Below, piece after piece: positions 1 through 9,839 of a DNA stretch of 44,000 bases. Position numbers and translations under genes: made by a program. This DNA comes from Solicoccozyma terricola (taxonomy: Eukaryota; Basidiomycota; Tremellomycetes; Filobasidiales; Piskurozymaceae), in the NCBI GenBank assembly GCA_001600875.1, contig BCLD01000002.1:471678-515677 (forward strand), read 5' to 3'. A model generated the notes under the pieces. It did not search any database, had not been told where the DNA came from, and saw nothing but the letters and a program-made list of their open reading frames with translations. Positions within the stretch are counted from its first letter, which is position 1; each line of letters starts with the position of its first letter.

Positions 1-570
1 TCTCATCACATGGTCAATGACCCGCTCCTTCTCGACGATGTTAACCCATTCGCCATACCCCTGCAGATCATCATCGGCGATGGCAAGGCGCTCCCAGCGA
101 CACATCGGGGCCGGCTCGTCCTTCCTACCGTCACCTGTGTCCTCGTAGTCCCTTGTTTGGACCGAAACATCGCAATCGGTTGTGCCCCTTTTGGTTATCA
201 TTGGGAGAGCGACCGCAACGCTGCCACTCTGCGGGGACCAAGCGGCGAAAACCTTATCACCGCCCACAAGCGTCTCAACCGTCTCTACACATTCAAGGCA
301 AGCCAGCTTGTCCGTCGGCCCTATGCTTTCCTTGCGGCTGCTCACTCCGATCTTCATGACTGGCACCGCAGGTTGGGCTATCTGAATGTTCGTGATGTTA
401 TGCGGCTGAGCAGGACAGGGAGGATCGACGGGTTGAGCCAGGTGTCCGAGAGGGAAGTCAAATCATTTGAGTGTACGGCGTGCACGCTTGGAAAAGGGAA
501 ACGTCTTCCATCACCACCAAGCTCCATCAGGGCCAAGGTAATGGTGATAGAAAGAATGGTGTTGTGTTAG
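1..570 (+). pseudogene. Ty1/Copia pol fragment: protease end and GAG-pre-integrase domain
   Basis: Reading frame 1 is open from the window edge. It begins with S-H-H-M, the residues that follow the catalytic Asp in Copia aspartic proteases, and passes through a protease-like beta-rich stretch. It then reaches a GAG-pre-integrase module: WHRRLGYLN (Zn-binding His) followed by a paired-Cys motif C-T-A-C and GKGKRLPSPPS. The frame stops at 570, just before the integrase core would start, so the element is truncated at its 3' side. The 5' side continues outside the window. This is a broken retrotransposon polyprotein, not a host gene. Confidence 0.85.
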
Positions 571-639
571 AAAGACAGTCAATAGAGTTGCTGCTGTCTA
601 GTCTACATCTGTCTGTTATATATACTTGAGCTGGAGGGA

Positions 640-900
640 GTGAACCTTCTAGGTCATTGCTGGAGAATTCTCCATCAGAACCCTGAGCAATCTCCAGAAT
701 GTTCTAGGAAATTTGCCACTCAGAGTCGCCATTCAACACTACTGGCAAGCTACACTAAGAACCCCACCGAAGAACACTGGGAAATGGCTTTACGAGCGAT
801 ATCGTACCTGAAAAACACAAGGAATATCGGATTGGAACTCGATGAATGCCTGGCGAGGTTACTTTATAACTCGCTTGTCGCGATCCGGACCGACGCTAGA
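640..900 (+). pseudogene. Copia reverse transcriptase/RNase H connection fragment
   Basis: A short piece of Copia pol: the peptide around 730-860 reads SYTKNPTEEHWEMALRAISY and continues into NTRNIGLEL. This is the conserved stretch between the RT thumb and RNase H (compare the same region at 37370-37460). The integrase and RT core that should separate it from the fragment at 1-570 are missing, so an internal deletion or recombination has occurred. RNase H is not recognisable downstream. Confidence 0.75.
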
Positions 901-1272
901 TGGCTGATGATTCTAGAACACTGCCGCAACGAGCGCGAGTAGACCAGCGATCGCATTCCCATTCTCAACCTCCCACTCGTCGAGCAACAATGATTAGTTC
1001 TGCCGGTCGTGCTCATGGTGGGTTCGTGCCTTTCCATGACCGACTCTTTGCTGCATTCACTGAGGCGGCAACAACTCTGTTTATAGAATCAGGGCGGGGT
1101 TGAAGTTAGGTGGACATTCGGGTTCAACGGATGTTCATTCCGAAATACTGACAATTTGTCATTGAATGCTGGATGAGAGAGGGAAGCCTATGGTGCAAAG
1201 GGACTGCATACTGTCATCATTATGATTCGTGCCTTCACAAAAAAAAGGGTAACTAGCGTTTCCATATAAAGT
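901..1272. other. No recognisable gene
   Basis: Only short chance ORFs are visible. The sequence lies between a Copia relic and the first palindromic repeat and shows no domain, splice pattern or RNA gene that I can support. Confidence 0.5.
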
Positions 1273-1660
1273 TCACAATGAAAAGACAGGCTGTCTTTTG
1301 GTAACCTGGTTGCCTGATCACGTCATTTCATATGGGCACCTTGGTATGTTTTCGCCCATTTGTGAAGCCACCAGCTAGAACATCGCAGGCCAGCGACAAG
1401 AACGAAGAGCCAACCAAAGTTGACCATATCCTTGCGGTTGCACAGTCGCAAGGCAATCGTTGCTGGCGCGCGAAAAGACAGCCTGTCTTTTGGTCAGTAC
1501 CACAGTGAACTGAGGTTCAAAGGGCTTCCGACTGTGTTTATCAAACGGATTCTTCGCCATATGGCAACGAAACCAAAAGGCAGGGTGTCTTTTTATTTCT
1601 TTGTGCCGCACTGAGTTGCATCACGAGCACGATGTTCTTGTCAGAGGTAACTCCCCTAAC
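1273..1660 (+). repeat. Palindrome-ended MITE-like repeat, copy 1, plus an extra palindrome
   Basis: The 19-bp palindrome AAAAGACAGGCTGTCTTTT lies at 1281-1299 and AAAAGACAGCCTGTCTTTT at 1473-1491. The second is the left end of a unit of about 125 bp whose right end, 1573-1594 (CCAAAAGGCAGGGTGTCTTTT), is its inverted repeat. The interior (GACTGTGTTTATC, then CGCCATATGGCAACG) and the flank to about 1660 (CATCACGAGCACGAT) match the copy at 28317-28490. The homology therefore extends beyond the terminal repeats, and the unit has travelled as part of a longer sequence. Confidence 0.75.
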
Positions 1661-1956
1661 CCTCGTTCCAGCCGATTCGGTTGGGATCTCCCCCCAACCG
1701 TCAAGACGACGGATGCAACCTCTCAATTCGAGGGTTAGGGGTTAAGATTGGTTCCCAAGAATACAAGTTATGTATCTGAAGTTGATTGGGCTCGCTTGCC
1801 ATGTAGTATGCAAGAGGAGTCTTGGGATGAGACTAGCGATGAAGGAACTTGATGAATATATCAAAAAGGAACCATCCATCATCTTTTCGGAAACGCTAGC
1901 AAGGACTGTCCTTAGCAGTCCAACACCAACAGCTGCGGAGCAGAGGAGACCTCACC

Positions 1957-2636
1957 ATGGCCGGCATCCAATTCAGTGATGCACTTCTCGTCCTGGACAT
2001 GGCACAACTTGCTCGCTGTACGGAAGCAATCCTTGGATGGATCGAGCAAGTGGGAGTTCACTCACAAGGCATGCAACCTGATCAAAGATGGGAAAACACT
2101 CCTCTCCAGACATGTCAAGAATGGTCTCTATGTCATCTTGCACAATCAGGTACGGGGATGCTCCACACCATCCGCTCATACAGCCTCAACTGACTCAAAC
2201 CTTCTTACCTGGCATCGGAGACTTGGTCATCTGAATCTATGTAATGTGGGAGATGGGGAGAGATGGGCTGTTGACGGGGAAGTGGGAGGAGTCTTTTGTA
2301 ACTGAACAGTGTAGGAATTGCATTATGGGCAAGGGAACTCGTCTTCCATCACATCCTACGTCCGTACGAGCGCTACTACCTGGCCAAGCGGTCCACCTTG
2401 ATCTATGGGGACCAGCATCAGTACCATCACGAGCTGGAAACAGGTATTTCCTCACATGCTATGATGACCGCTCTCAACGTAAGATCATCTACCTACTCAA
2501 AGCAAAGTCAGAGACGGCCGGAAAGGTCATGCAATACATCAATCTGGTCGAGAATCAGCTCGACACAACTGTGAAGATCGTCCGGTCAGACCTAGGTGGA
2601 GAATTCCGGTCAACCATTCCTTGTAGTTGTTCATGA
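1957..2636 (+). pseudogene. Copia pol fragment: GAG-pre-integrase and integrase core
   Basis: This relic is spread over two frames. One carries TWHRRLGHLN (His pair of the HHCC zinc module). The other carries C-R-N-C-I-M-G-K-G-T-R-L-P-S followed by the integrase start: VHLDLWGPA supplies the first catalytic Asp, RYFLTCYDDRS the central strand, and VRSDLGGEF the second Asp region. A frameshift lies near 2245-2260 and the ORF ends at 2636 before the catalytic Glu helix. It is a dead retroelement copy. Family membership is clear; the element's boundaries are not. Confidence 0.85.
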
Positions 2637-2755
2637 CCATCAAGGAGGACAATACGATGTCGGGATATGCCGGCATCCTCTGAGTCGGAGATCATCTTAG
2701 CAAATGAGCGTAGACCATGACGGAGTGCGTCGATCTCGCTTTACGACTCTTTATC

Positions 2756-2946
2756 TGTTAAGAGGAATGGACTGGGTTCTCTACTCTTCAACATCACTAT
2801 AGTTGCTGAGGCAGAGATCCCAGGTAGGCTCTCTTGTAACTACAACTCTTAAACATCACTATAGTTGCTGAGGCAGAGATCCCAGTCCATCCCTCTCAAC
2901 ACCTTGTTGTCTATTGTTCTATGACCGGATGCGTCTATATTCAACA
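2756..2946 (+). repeat. LTR-like element with inverted termini and an internal duplication
   Basis: 2756-2776 (TGTTAAGAGGAATGGACTGG) is the inverted complement of 2882-2901 with few mismatches, giving TG...CA ends. Inside, a 33-bp unit beginning ACATCACTATAGTTGCTGAG occurs twice (2791-2823 and 2853-2885). The adjoining 2902-2946 (ending GCGTCTATATTCAACA) matches the 3' end of the complete LTR at 37962-38411. Another copy of the duplicated-unit block is at 27240-27366. It may be a variant LTR or a MITE nested in one. Confidence 0.6.
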
Positions 2947-3308
2947 CAATCGAGCTTGAAACCGGCGATGGTCACCTTCCAGAGATGATNAGATATATTG
3001 AGGCGCTAAGAACCGTGCCGGATCCGGCCGCTGCTGTCAGGAACGCTGCATTGGCACATATGGCTCTGGTTACAGCCTTCTCAGAGGNAAACGTCACACA
3101 GATTGCATGGGCACCAAGCTTTGTGATTGAGCTCGATTCACAAGAATAAGAGATCTGTGCCTTGACGATCACAATTAGTGCGAATACGAATGAGTGGAGA
3201 GCCTGGAGCTGGTCCCGGATACCATCGTATTCACCACTGAAGCGGACAAGCCGGACAACGCTCGTACCACTGCCCGAGAGGTAAAATGGAGGAAATCTGT
3301 TTGAATTA
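2947..3308 (+). other. N-bearing mosaic DNA with a short unassigned coding-like stretch
   Basis: From about 2950 to 3149 one frame is open and reads coding-like (DPAAAVRNAALAHMALVTAF) up to a TAA, but I recognise no family. It abuts the mitochondrial rRNA fragment that follows. Single Ns occur at 2989 and 3088. It may be another small captured gene piece. Confidence 0.3.
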
Positions 3309-3515
3309 TAGGAGAAGCACCTTCTAAGCTTAAGTTTGTATTTAGTGATAGTGAAAAGTACCGTGAGGGAAAGGTGAAAAGTAAATCAATGATGGTTGGT
3401 GAAATAGAACCTGNATTAGCAATCCTAGAAGCAATTNGAGCAACCAACAATAAAGCCGGTTGTGATAATGTACCTTTTGTATAATGGTCAGCAAGTTTGA
3501 GTTAGCGGGGAGAAA
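3309..3515 (+). pseudogene. rnl: Nuclear copy of mitochondrial LSU rRNA (NUMT)
   Basis: The stretch contains the strongly conserved 23S-type core: GTGATAGTGAAAAGTACCG, then TGAGGGAAAGG, GAAATAGAACCTG, and GTACCTTTTGTATAATGG followed by TCAGCAAG. The AT-rich spacers and bacterial-type helices fit a fungal mitochondrial large-subunit rRNA rather than cytoplasmic 28S. Only the domain I/II junction is present, about 200 bp, so it cannot be functional. It is flanked by unrelated DNA and has Ns at 3414 and 3437. I infer a mitochondrial DNA insertion into the nuclear genome; an assembly chimera is the alternative. Confidence 0.75.
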
Positions 3516-6500
3516 ACCCTAGCGAAAGCGACTGGGTTGGTAGTACCCAAGCACAAGAGGGTCGCATAGCATAGCTGAGTTATGAGCGCCGATGGCAAGA
3601 TGTATGGTCCATTGGGGGGCACGCGCGGATTTAAAGCCCGAGGGCATGGGAGGCNAGGAATCGCATTCGTCAGGAATGCTCGGAAGATAGAGAGGTTCCA
3701 GGGAATGTCGAGCCAGAAATGTGCTTTTGCAAAGAACAACCAATTCATTTATCAAAGCAAGGAGGATCTATTGCTCACAAAGATTCCTGCTCTGACACTA
3801 CTTTCCACCCCACTGCACTNCATCACCATCTTCACTTCACCTCCAGCGACTTTGATAGCCTTTTCAGCCACCATCTCAGGACTGTCCATTCTCTCCACAA
3901 GACGGTCTTGACACCTGGACATAGTTCCTTGGCTACATNCAACCTGGACTGGAACAGGTCGGAGAATANAAGTGAGGCTCCAGCTGCTCGAGCCGCTAGA
4001 AGGGTAATCAAACCGACCTGTCAGAGTCTCCACGGTTGACAACACCCCACGATGATCGATGACGTTCCCATCCCAAGGAGATCCCCTCGCTCGACAACGG
4101 CCACGGTTCCGAGAATGAGCTTCCGAGCACCGTGGCGTACCTCCAATCTCAATATGCATATGTGAATCGAGGAGATTCAGGGGAATAGTCGAACGCCGAG
4201 GTCACGACGTTCTCGATATCGTGAGCGGCGAACTCTAGGTCTCAGATGGGTCGCCTTGCGATGACGGGGTAGGCAGGCGTAANCTCATGTTCGGATTACT
4301 TCCCACAGATCTCATTCAGCCAGTGTGCCGGGTNACATGGATGAATGTTCAGCGTTCTCTGCCCTAAAATCTCAAGGTGGCCGACAGTGGAATGGCACGG
4401 TAAGTGAGTAAATGCCAACGACCGGTAGAGAACGGTGTCGGTTACATAGTGTATTGTCACCTCAGAACTGGGACTGGAGGTCCAGGTTTAAAAGACTGCA
4501 ATGGTCGTGCCCGAGATCGATGGGTTACCCTGGGGAACTCGCACGTCTTGCGATCACGATCTCACCCAAGCCGGTATGGTCCAGTGGAAGCCGACATCAN
4601 CAGTGCATAAGGTGGATTAATGGGCCTTCGAACAGTCGACAAGCGCAATGATGTTGACCTGAATTGCCTCTTACAAGTGTGTGCTTCCTATCATCTTCTT
4701 CGGAGTAAAGATCGAGCAGAGTTCTATGCATANGCATCTGAGCTACCTGGATACGGCCGGCGGCTCGANTGCTGAAATTCGGANAGCCCACTGGCTTTGG
4801 GGTATCGGCATTGATTCAGACGTTCAGATTCCATATAACGAAATGGTACACGGATGGAACCAAGCGATACTACGTGAGCATATATATCTCAACGCTGACG
4901 CAGGCAATCTCATTTATGTATCTCCACGCGATGGTGGCTGGTCCTCTCATCCCTACTCCTTTGAAATATTTCTTAGTTTTCTCTGGCGTAAAATCGCTCC
5001 AATTGGGGCGGCTGATCCCTGTGCCTGGAGATGGGCAAGCGTTTATGAGCGCAAAGGTACAACCATTGGCATGTGGAAGGTATCGGTGCATGTGATTCAG
5101 CAGGTTTTTGCCGGTGAAATAAGAGTTTGGAGGAGCTTGTGTTGCGGGTAATTATCTGCATCAAATCTGATCTGCTGTAATCCGTCCGGCAGAGCTGATG
5201 CGCCAGATGAAGCCTGAAGTCATGGCGGATCTAGTTCATATTGCCTGATAAAGATTGGAGCTGCCGGCCAGAGGGTTTCTGGAACTGCTTGAATACTGTG
5301 TTCACAGAGACTCCTGTGTTAGTTGAAAAGCAGCCAGCAGGCGTCTTCGGCAGAAAGCGCACTTTGACGGTATTTTCAACCATCAATGATCCAATTGCAT
5401 TCGGATGTCCTTCTGTCAGAAATTGATTATGGAGTAAACGCCTTAAACCAACGTTTTTGTTTTGGACTTTTTTTAGAGTCGATGCCAATTTTGACCCGAT
5501 CGGACTGGGGATGTGTGGCGTAGAAACGGCAACAGCTTTGTTTGAGTTGGTAGTATGGAGACCGATGGATACCACCGCCAAATACCGACCTTATCCTGGC
5601 GTTCTTCAGATTCTGGTAACGGATAGCGAACTGCGCCTCCTCCTTGGACAAATGCCTCCACACCCTCCCTTCGTCCGCCAGAGCTCCTTCTTCGTGCTCG
5701 CTGTGATCCTCTACACCGCCGCAAGCCGCACGCCACACCTCAGACATCGTTTCCTACGATCATCTGTCGTGGCATCCGTCCTCGAGCGCCATCTCCACAG
5801 CACGACTGGCCACGGATCCTGACGCCCAGCTATAAGAGCGTCCACAACTGCCAGGCATGTATGCTGTGGGCGATGTTCTATCCGAAGACTAGACCAGGGA
5901 CCTGGGGTGGACCTTGTTTGGACGTACAAGTAAGCGGGGATCTCTGCTTTGAACGGCACAAGCTGGCTGACAATTAAGACGACGTGAGGTCCATTCCTGA
6001 TACCAGTCGAGACCTTGGGCTTTGTTCATGCAACCGGACAGTCGCTTCATTCAACTCACGTGATGTGGTTGGTATTCATCAAGTCCCGGTTCCAGCTGAA
6101 CATCGTAAGGCTTTCCTTGAATCGCACAGGAAAATTGGATAGGGTTCACTCTTTCCCCTCCAACCGAGTCCCATATGCCGTTCTCCCGGACAGCCTTCAT
6201 CACAACTTAGTGAAGAGGTGATGAACAACCGACCGATCTGATTGAGTCCGTGCACAGCATTTTAAGATAGCTGGGTCGTCCTTGGCTCAGCTGATCGAAC
6301 GGATGAAGACGGCGGTGTCGGCACTCGCCTCAGTCCGTCTGGCGGAACAGAGCTTTTAAGCCACAGAAAGTTCTAGCCTATGACAAGCTAGTCTGCTCAA
6401 GAACCACGCGGGAACGATTAGCGGATTCAGGGCCGGTCACTTCGGCGGAAGCAATTTGGAGAACGCAGACAGGAGCGGCACATACACTACAGTCTTCGGA

Positions 6501-6754
6501 TGCAGGCATGCATGGATTCTTTCATCCGAATTATGGAAAGAACGGATGCAGGAGAGCCTCGCGCACTGCAGTGTTCGGAAGCATACGCGCATGGACTGCC
6601 TTTGGCTTGAACAGCTTCCCAGCCTGCTTTCTCCGACTTCAGGGAGCACACAACAGCAAAAGAAGCTCCCTGAAAAACCTTTCGACCGGTTGACCAGAAG
6701 GTATTCTCCCACTAAACTGATACGAGGCTACAAACCCGAATTAAATCCACGACC
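3516..6754. other. Long stretch without a recognisable gene
   Basis: The interval is N-rich to 4784. No conserved domain is visible on either strand. The longest frames (for example 4681-5151 plus, 3752-4159 minus, 5427-5747 minus) have no motif that I recognise and overlap other frames of equal quality. The interval immediately upstream of 6755 would hold the promoter of the gasdermin-like gene, but I see no decisive element. It is probably a patchwork of decayed fragments. Confidence 0.4.
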
Positions 6755-7597
6755 ATGCAAACCAAAATCAGCTTCGAAGACATGGGAGCGATTCAGCTCG
6801 GGGGTCTCGTCAAGAATAGGTCGAATCCAACCGCCAAGATCTTCGATTGCCATCCCCTCGAAATTGGCGACATCCTCGGCCCAAAATCTCAGAACGACGT
6901 GTCGAGGTACTACGCTTGTCTCCACGATAGTCACGGAGGCCTAAAGCTGAACCAATTCGTGGACGTTAGTCGAGATCGAGCCGACACCAGCGTTGTCCAT
7001 GTGGCGACACCCCAAGAGAACGTCAAGAAGCTCTTGCGACCGTCAAAAGTTCTCGATCAGATAGTTGCCCGGGCTGCCAAAGAGCAGGCCGAAGGCAAGA
7101 CCAACAGAGGCACATTGTACCGCTTCATCGAGGCCGCTCAAGGAAGTGGCGAGCTCTATCTAGTGACTGGCATCACTTCGGTCAAGGACGTCGTCGTCCA
7201 GGAATACTACGTAAGCTTCAAGGCGATGAAGTTCAACGGATCCATCCCCGTGTCCCAGATCATTTTAGCGGCGACCGGAGTGCCCGTCCCCGGCCTCAAC
7301 CCTGGCTTCGCCGCTGAGGCCAAGGAAGGCGTGGTGGCTGCTGGCTCTGGGTCCTATCCAGGCGAAAGTATATTCCTCGTCCACTATCAGAAGGTCAAAT
7401 TCGACTGGAAGAAGCGATCGATCAAACGAGACGGGAATGGAAACCGACTGGAGGCCGACTTGTCTGACGATGTTCCTGTACTGATGCCGTCAATGGTAAG
7501 AAAGGCGGAGATCGACGATCATGAATGGTCTTACAGGTTGGAACTAGAAGACGGCGAAGGGGAAGAGGTCGCGTTGGAGGCCCACGGAGACGAGTGA
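6755..7597 (+). CDS. Gasdermin-like pore-forming protein (fungal RCD-1/HET-Q1 type), putative
   Basis: This is an intact, intron-free 280-aa ORF. Features resembling fungal gasdermin-like proteins are: a strand-turn start (LEIGDIL, residues 36-41); a helix ending in a PSKVLDQIV motif (96-104); the edge strand GELYLVTGI (132-140), a signature I associate with the family; a Gly/Pro-rich linker GVPVPGLNPG (175-184); and a strand pair ending ESIFLVHYQKVKFDWKKR (204-221). A charged 60-residue tail follows and turns very acidic at 260-280. Fungal gasdermins are about 280 aa and are activated when a protease removes a short C-terminal tail, letting the N-terminal part oligomerise in membranes; this length and layout fit. 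A degraded TPR-CHAT fragment lies 1.4 kb downstream on the same strand. The match is by remembered pattern, not alignment, so an unrelated beta-rich protein remains possible. Confidence 0.5.
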   Translation: MQTKISFEDMGAIQLGGLVKNRSNPTAKIFDCHPLEIGDILGPKSQNDVSRYYACLHDSHGGLKLNQFVDVSRDRADTSVVHVATPQENVKKLLRPSKVLDQIVARAAKEQAEGKTNRGTLYRFIEAAQGSGELYLVTGITSVKDVVVQEYYVSFKAMKFNGSIPVSQIILAATGVPVPGLNPGFAAEAKEGVVAAGSGSYPGESIFLVHYQKVKFDWKKRSIKRDGNGNRLEADLSDDVPVLMPSMVRKAEIDDHEWSYRLELEDGEGEEVALEAHGDE

Positions 7598-7746
7598 CTC
7601 TTCCTTCAAACTCCCATGTTAAGGGTGACCAAGCCACTCTCGAACTAAGCGTCGATCCCCTCTCTGCAGTTTTCAAACCTGCGTATTAAACGATTTATTG
7701 ATTCTCAAAATGCATGATGCTGAGCCCAGCACCCTTGTTGGAGTAC

Positions 7747-7952
7747 TGTTTGTGATAAATGACTAAAAAATGTTCTCGCTCTCTGTACATCGAGCTTGAC
7801 CAGAAGTGGCACACTCTATAGTCCTCTCACAAGAAGGAAACAAAGGTCCTTTGCCACCTGCATCCTCTGCTGTGTAGCTTCCCCATGCTTTGCTATGCAC
7901 TGCAATGCTATAATACAGCATTGCCACCTCATAACATTCCCCACTTCCAACA
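7747..7952 (-). repeat. Solo LTR, family B (inverted, diverged)
   Basis: Read on the minus strand it begins TGTTGGAAGTGGG at 7952, carries the ATTGCAGTGCATAGCAAAGC and GGATGCAGGTGGCAAAG blocks, then CCACTTCTGGTCAAGCTCGA, and ends near TGTTTGTG on the plus side. The same order occurs in the LTRs at 30411, 30947 and 40593. It lies just after the gasdermin-like gene and could supply antisense promoter activity; that is conjecture. I see no clean target-site duplication. Confidence 0.75.
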
Positions 7953-9006
7953 CTGATATGGGTTCGCCGAGATCACGTCCAACTGTATTAGCGACCGGTG
8001 ATTATTCAAAGAGGACGAACGTGCGATCGCTGTGACACACCGACGACGAGCTTCGTCACGCCCTTGAAAATAACATTTACATATATTTGCGGCTATTGGA
8101 ATCTGGTCACTTGGTCTTTCTTGGGTGGAACGGGACGTGGATGGTGGTGGAAAGGCGTGTGTGCCTCATGGGTTCGCTATCGCTTGATGTACGCAAGCTC
8201 CTGATTTTTTACGTGGACACCGATCCCGCTCTCACCACAGCGATGTGAGTGATTTCAAAAAGCACGCAGGGTGCGGCTCTATCTGTTGACTTTATCATCG
8301 ATATAACACCGCCTTCCACCGCCGAGCCATCCCAAGTCCCCAACACGGCTCAGTCCCCTGCCGGATCCCCATCTGCAGCCCAATAGGACGATTTGACCGC
8401 TCTACCGGCCGATTGCACAGCCGAGGACGAGAATGAGTTTAAGAAAGGCTCTGCTTCTCCCGTGGTTGGAACAAATCCAGCAGCTGTCAATCTGGAGCTA
8501 CCGGTGATCGTCGAGGCTGCGGCCACCGCTCCAGCAACCTCCACCATCAATGCCGCTCCAACGGCGTCACCCTCCTCGGGAGCGAACATGGATAATATTT
8601 GGACTCTCACAGAGGTGTGGGGTGCCGAACTGTTGGTCAACACGCACCATCTGTTGAGAAGGCCCATCACCCATCAGTCGCAAAAGACGAATTGCATCTG
8701 GTTGCCGTCAGAGTGTCAGCCATCGAGGTCATCCGTTAGATCTCTTGCGACACCTGTCTGAGGACGGGCGGTCTGTCGAGAGTCCCAATCCACGGATGTG
8801 TAGAAGAAGGACGACCCGGGCACTGCAGAATCTCGTGAATGTCCAAGAAACCCTCTGGGCCTCCGCCTCATTCACCATCGGCCCATTCAACAGGCCGTGG
8901 AATTGAGAAAGACCATACCGGTTGATGCAGACGCGAGGAGGACATTGACGAAGGAGAAGGACATCACCGGGGGTGACAACATCGGATCGAAGCAAGTAAT
9001 CCTGTG
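7953..9006 (+). other. Coding-like, broken Ala/Pro-rich region; possibly the 5' part of a decayed gene
   Basis: From about 8284 a frame reads DFIIDITPPSTAEPSQVPN, hits a TAG near 8384, and continues in the same frame to 8761 as an Ala/Thr/Pro-rich chain (PVIVEAAATAPATSTINAAP). A second stretch (about 8733-8906) reads QNLVNVQETLWASASFTIGP and ends in a stop. Neither matches a family I know. Because a TPR-CHAT fragment begins at 9007 on the same strand, these may be the divergent N-terminal portion of the same dead gene. Confidence 0.35.
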
Positions 9007-9215
9007 AATTCGGGTGGGCTGGACGCAGCAGTTAGTAGTTTACTTTCGGCCTGTCGGACGACCACCTTGCCCCAGCTAACGAGGAGCAATGGCTCAAGGC
9101 TTACAGGCTCCGGGGATACCAGGGAGCCCTCGTTGCCGCGCGGCTTGCGCCACAGGACCGAGGAAAGGTTGGAGATTGCTTTAAAGATCGGTTTGACGTC
9201 AGTTCCCCTTTTCCC
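9007..9215 (+). pseudogene. TPR-CHAT family gene fragment (helical-repeat region)
   Basis: The DNA is collinear with 21566-21760 of the intact TPR-CHAT gene. Here GGLDAAV, then LSDDHLAPANEEQWLKAYR, then GYQGALVAARLAPQDRGK and LEIALKIG correspond there to ELDAAVDD, LSDDLAPTTEEAWQRTAR, AYQKALYVAGLESEDRG and LERALKIG. The homologous blocks lie in different frames, so at least two frameshifts are present. Only about 65 residues of the helical region survive, and no CHAT catalytic segment is seen. It is a dead paralogue on the same strand as, and 1.4 kb downstream of, the gasdermin-like gene. Confidence 0.65.
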
Positions 9216-9732
9216 ACACGGATGCCGGCGGACTGAGGGCGGACTTAAGAGCGAGGTACGCGTTTGGGCTGGGTGAGCCGGATACGGGTGCGGGGAAGCG
9301 TGGGGAGGGGGAGCAAGGGAATGGAGGTGCGGGCGGTGAGTGTGAGGGAAGTTGGGATGGAGATGAGAGTAAGGTGGGCGGTGCGTGGGGTCAGAGGTGT
9401 GAAAGTCCCCATGTTTCATGATTCGACAATCTCCCACCATCACCATCACCACGATGACGACGCAAGACGACACACCTACCCAAGCAAGACCTGACAAACG
9501 AATCATACTCTACATGAGGGGGGTTCATCTCGAGACATCCATTGAGGAGTCATTTGGCTCTGGTCGGCGGGGACGGGTGGGAGGGTGTTTGGTGAGCGTG
9601 CGAGTTTCTGGTGGTTGCACTGAAAAGTGTCGATCGTCAGGAAGTGCCAAGTGAGGTATGAGGAGTTTGAGGAGCAGATAACGGAATACGAACGATACAC
9701 GAAAGTAAGATGGATCCAGGACCTCACAACCT
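9216..9732 (+). other. Low-complexity stretch and a possible last exon of an unknown gene
   Basis: 9260-9420 is G-rich and repetitive. From about 9640 to 9732 one frame reads coding-like (RYEEFEEQITEYERYT, then WIQDLTTWSHSFSG) and ends in TAG. I do not recognise it. It lies tail-to-tail with the reductase gene downstream. Confidence 0.3.
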
Positions 9733-9839
9733 GGTCTCACTCGTTCAGCGGCTAGGCAGGAAGGGTGAATGAGAGGTTTCTCATCGAAAAACGAAACTGC
9801 GCAAAACTCTGGGATGCTGGGATGCTGGGAATCCGTCGG

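Noticed and set aside
1728..1745. Second telomere tract (GAGGGTTAGGGGTTAAG)
   Set aside because: Only one imperfect unit. Likewise 39516-39531 has just two CCCTAA units. Neither exceeds chance in a 44-kb window.
3516..4700. Extension of the mitochondrial LSU rRNA copy
   Set aside because: After about 3515 (perhaps 3540) the conserved LSU helices no longer follow. The GCGAAAGCGACT at 3520-3535 is suggestive but too short to extend the call.
9419..9500. His/Asp-rich protein (run of HHHHHH-DDD) on the plus strand
   Set aside because: The run comes from a CAC/CAT/GAC simple-sequence tract in a short frame without homology; the opposite frame is equally open.
8964..9506. 180-aa minus-strand ORF rich in His/Pro
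   Set aside because: It is the shadow of a G-rich low-complexity tract and of the plus-strand TPR-CHAT fragment, which has real homology.
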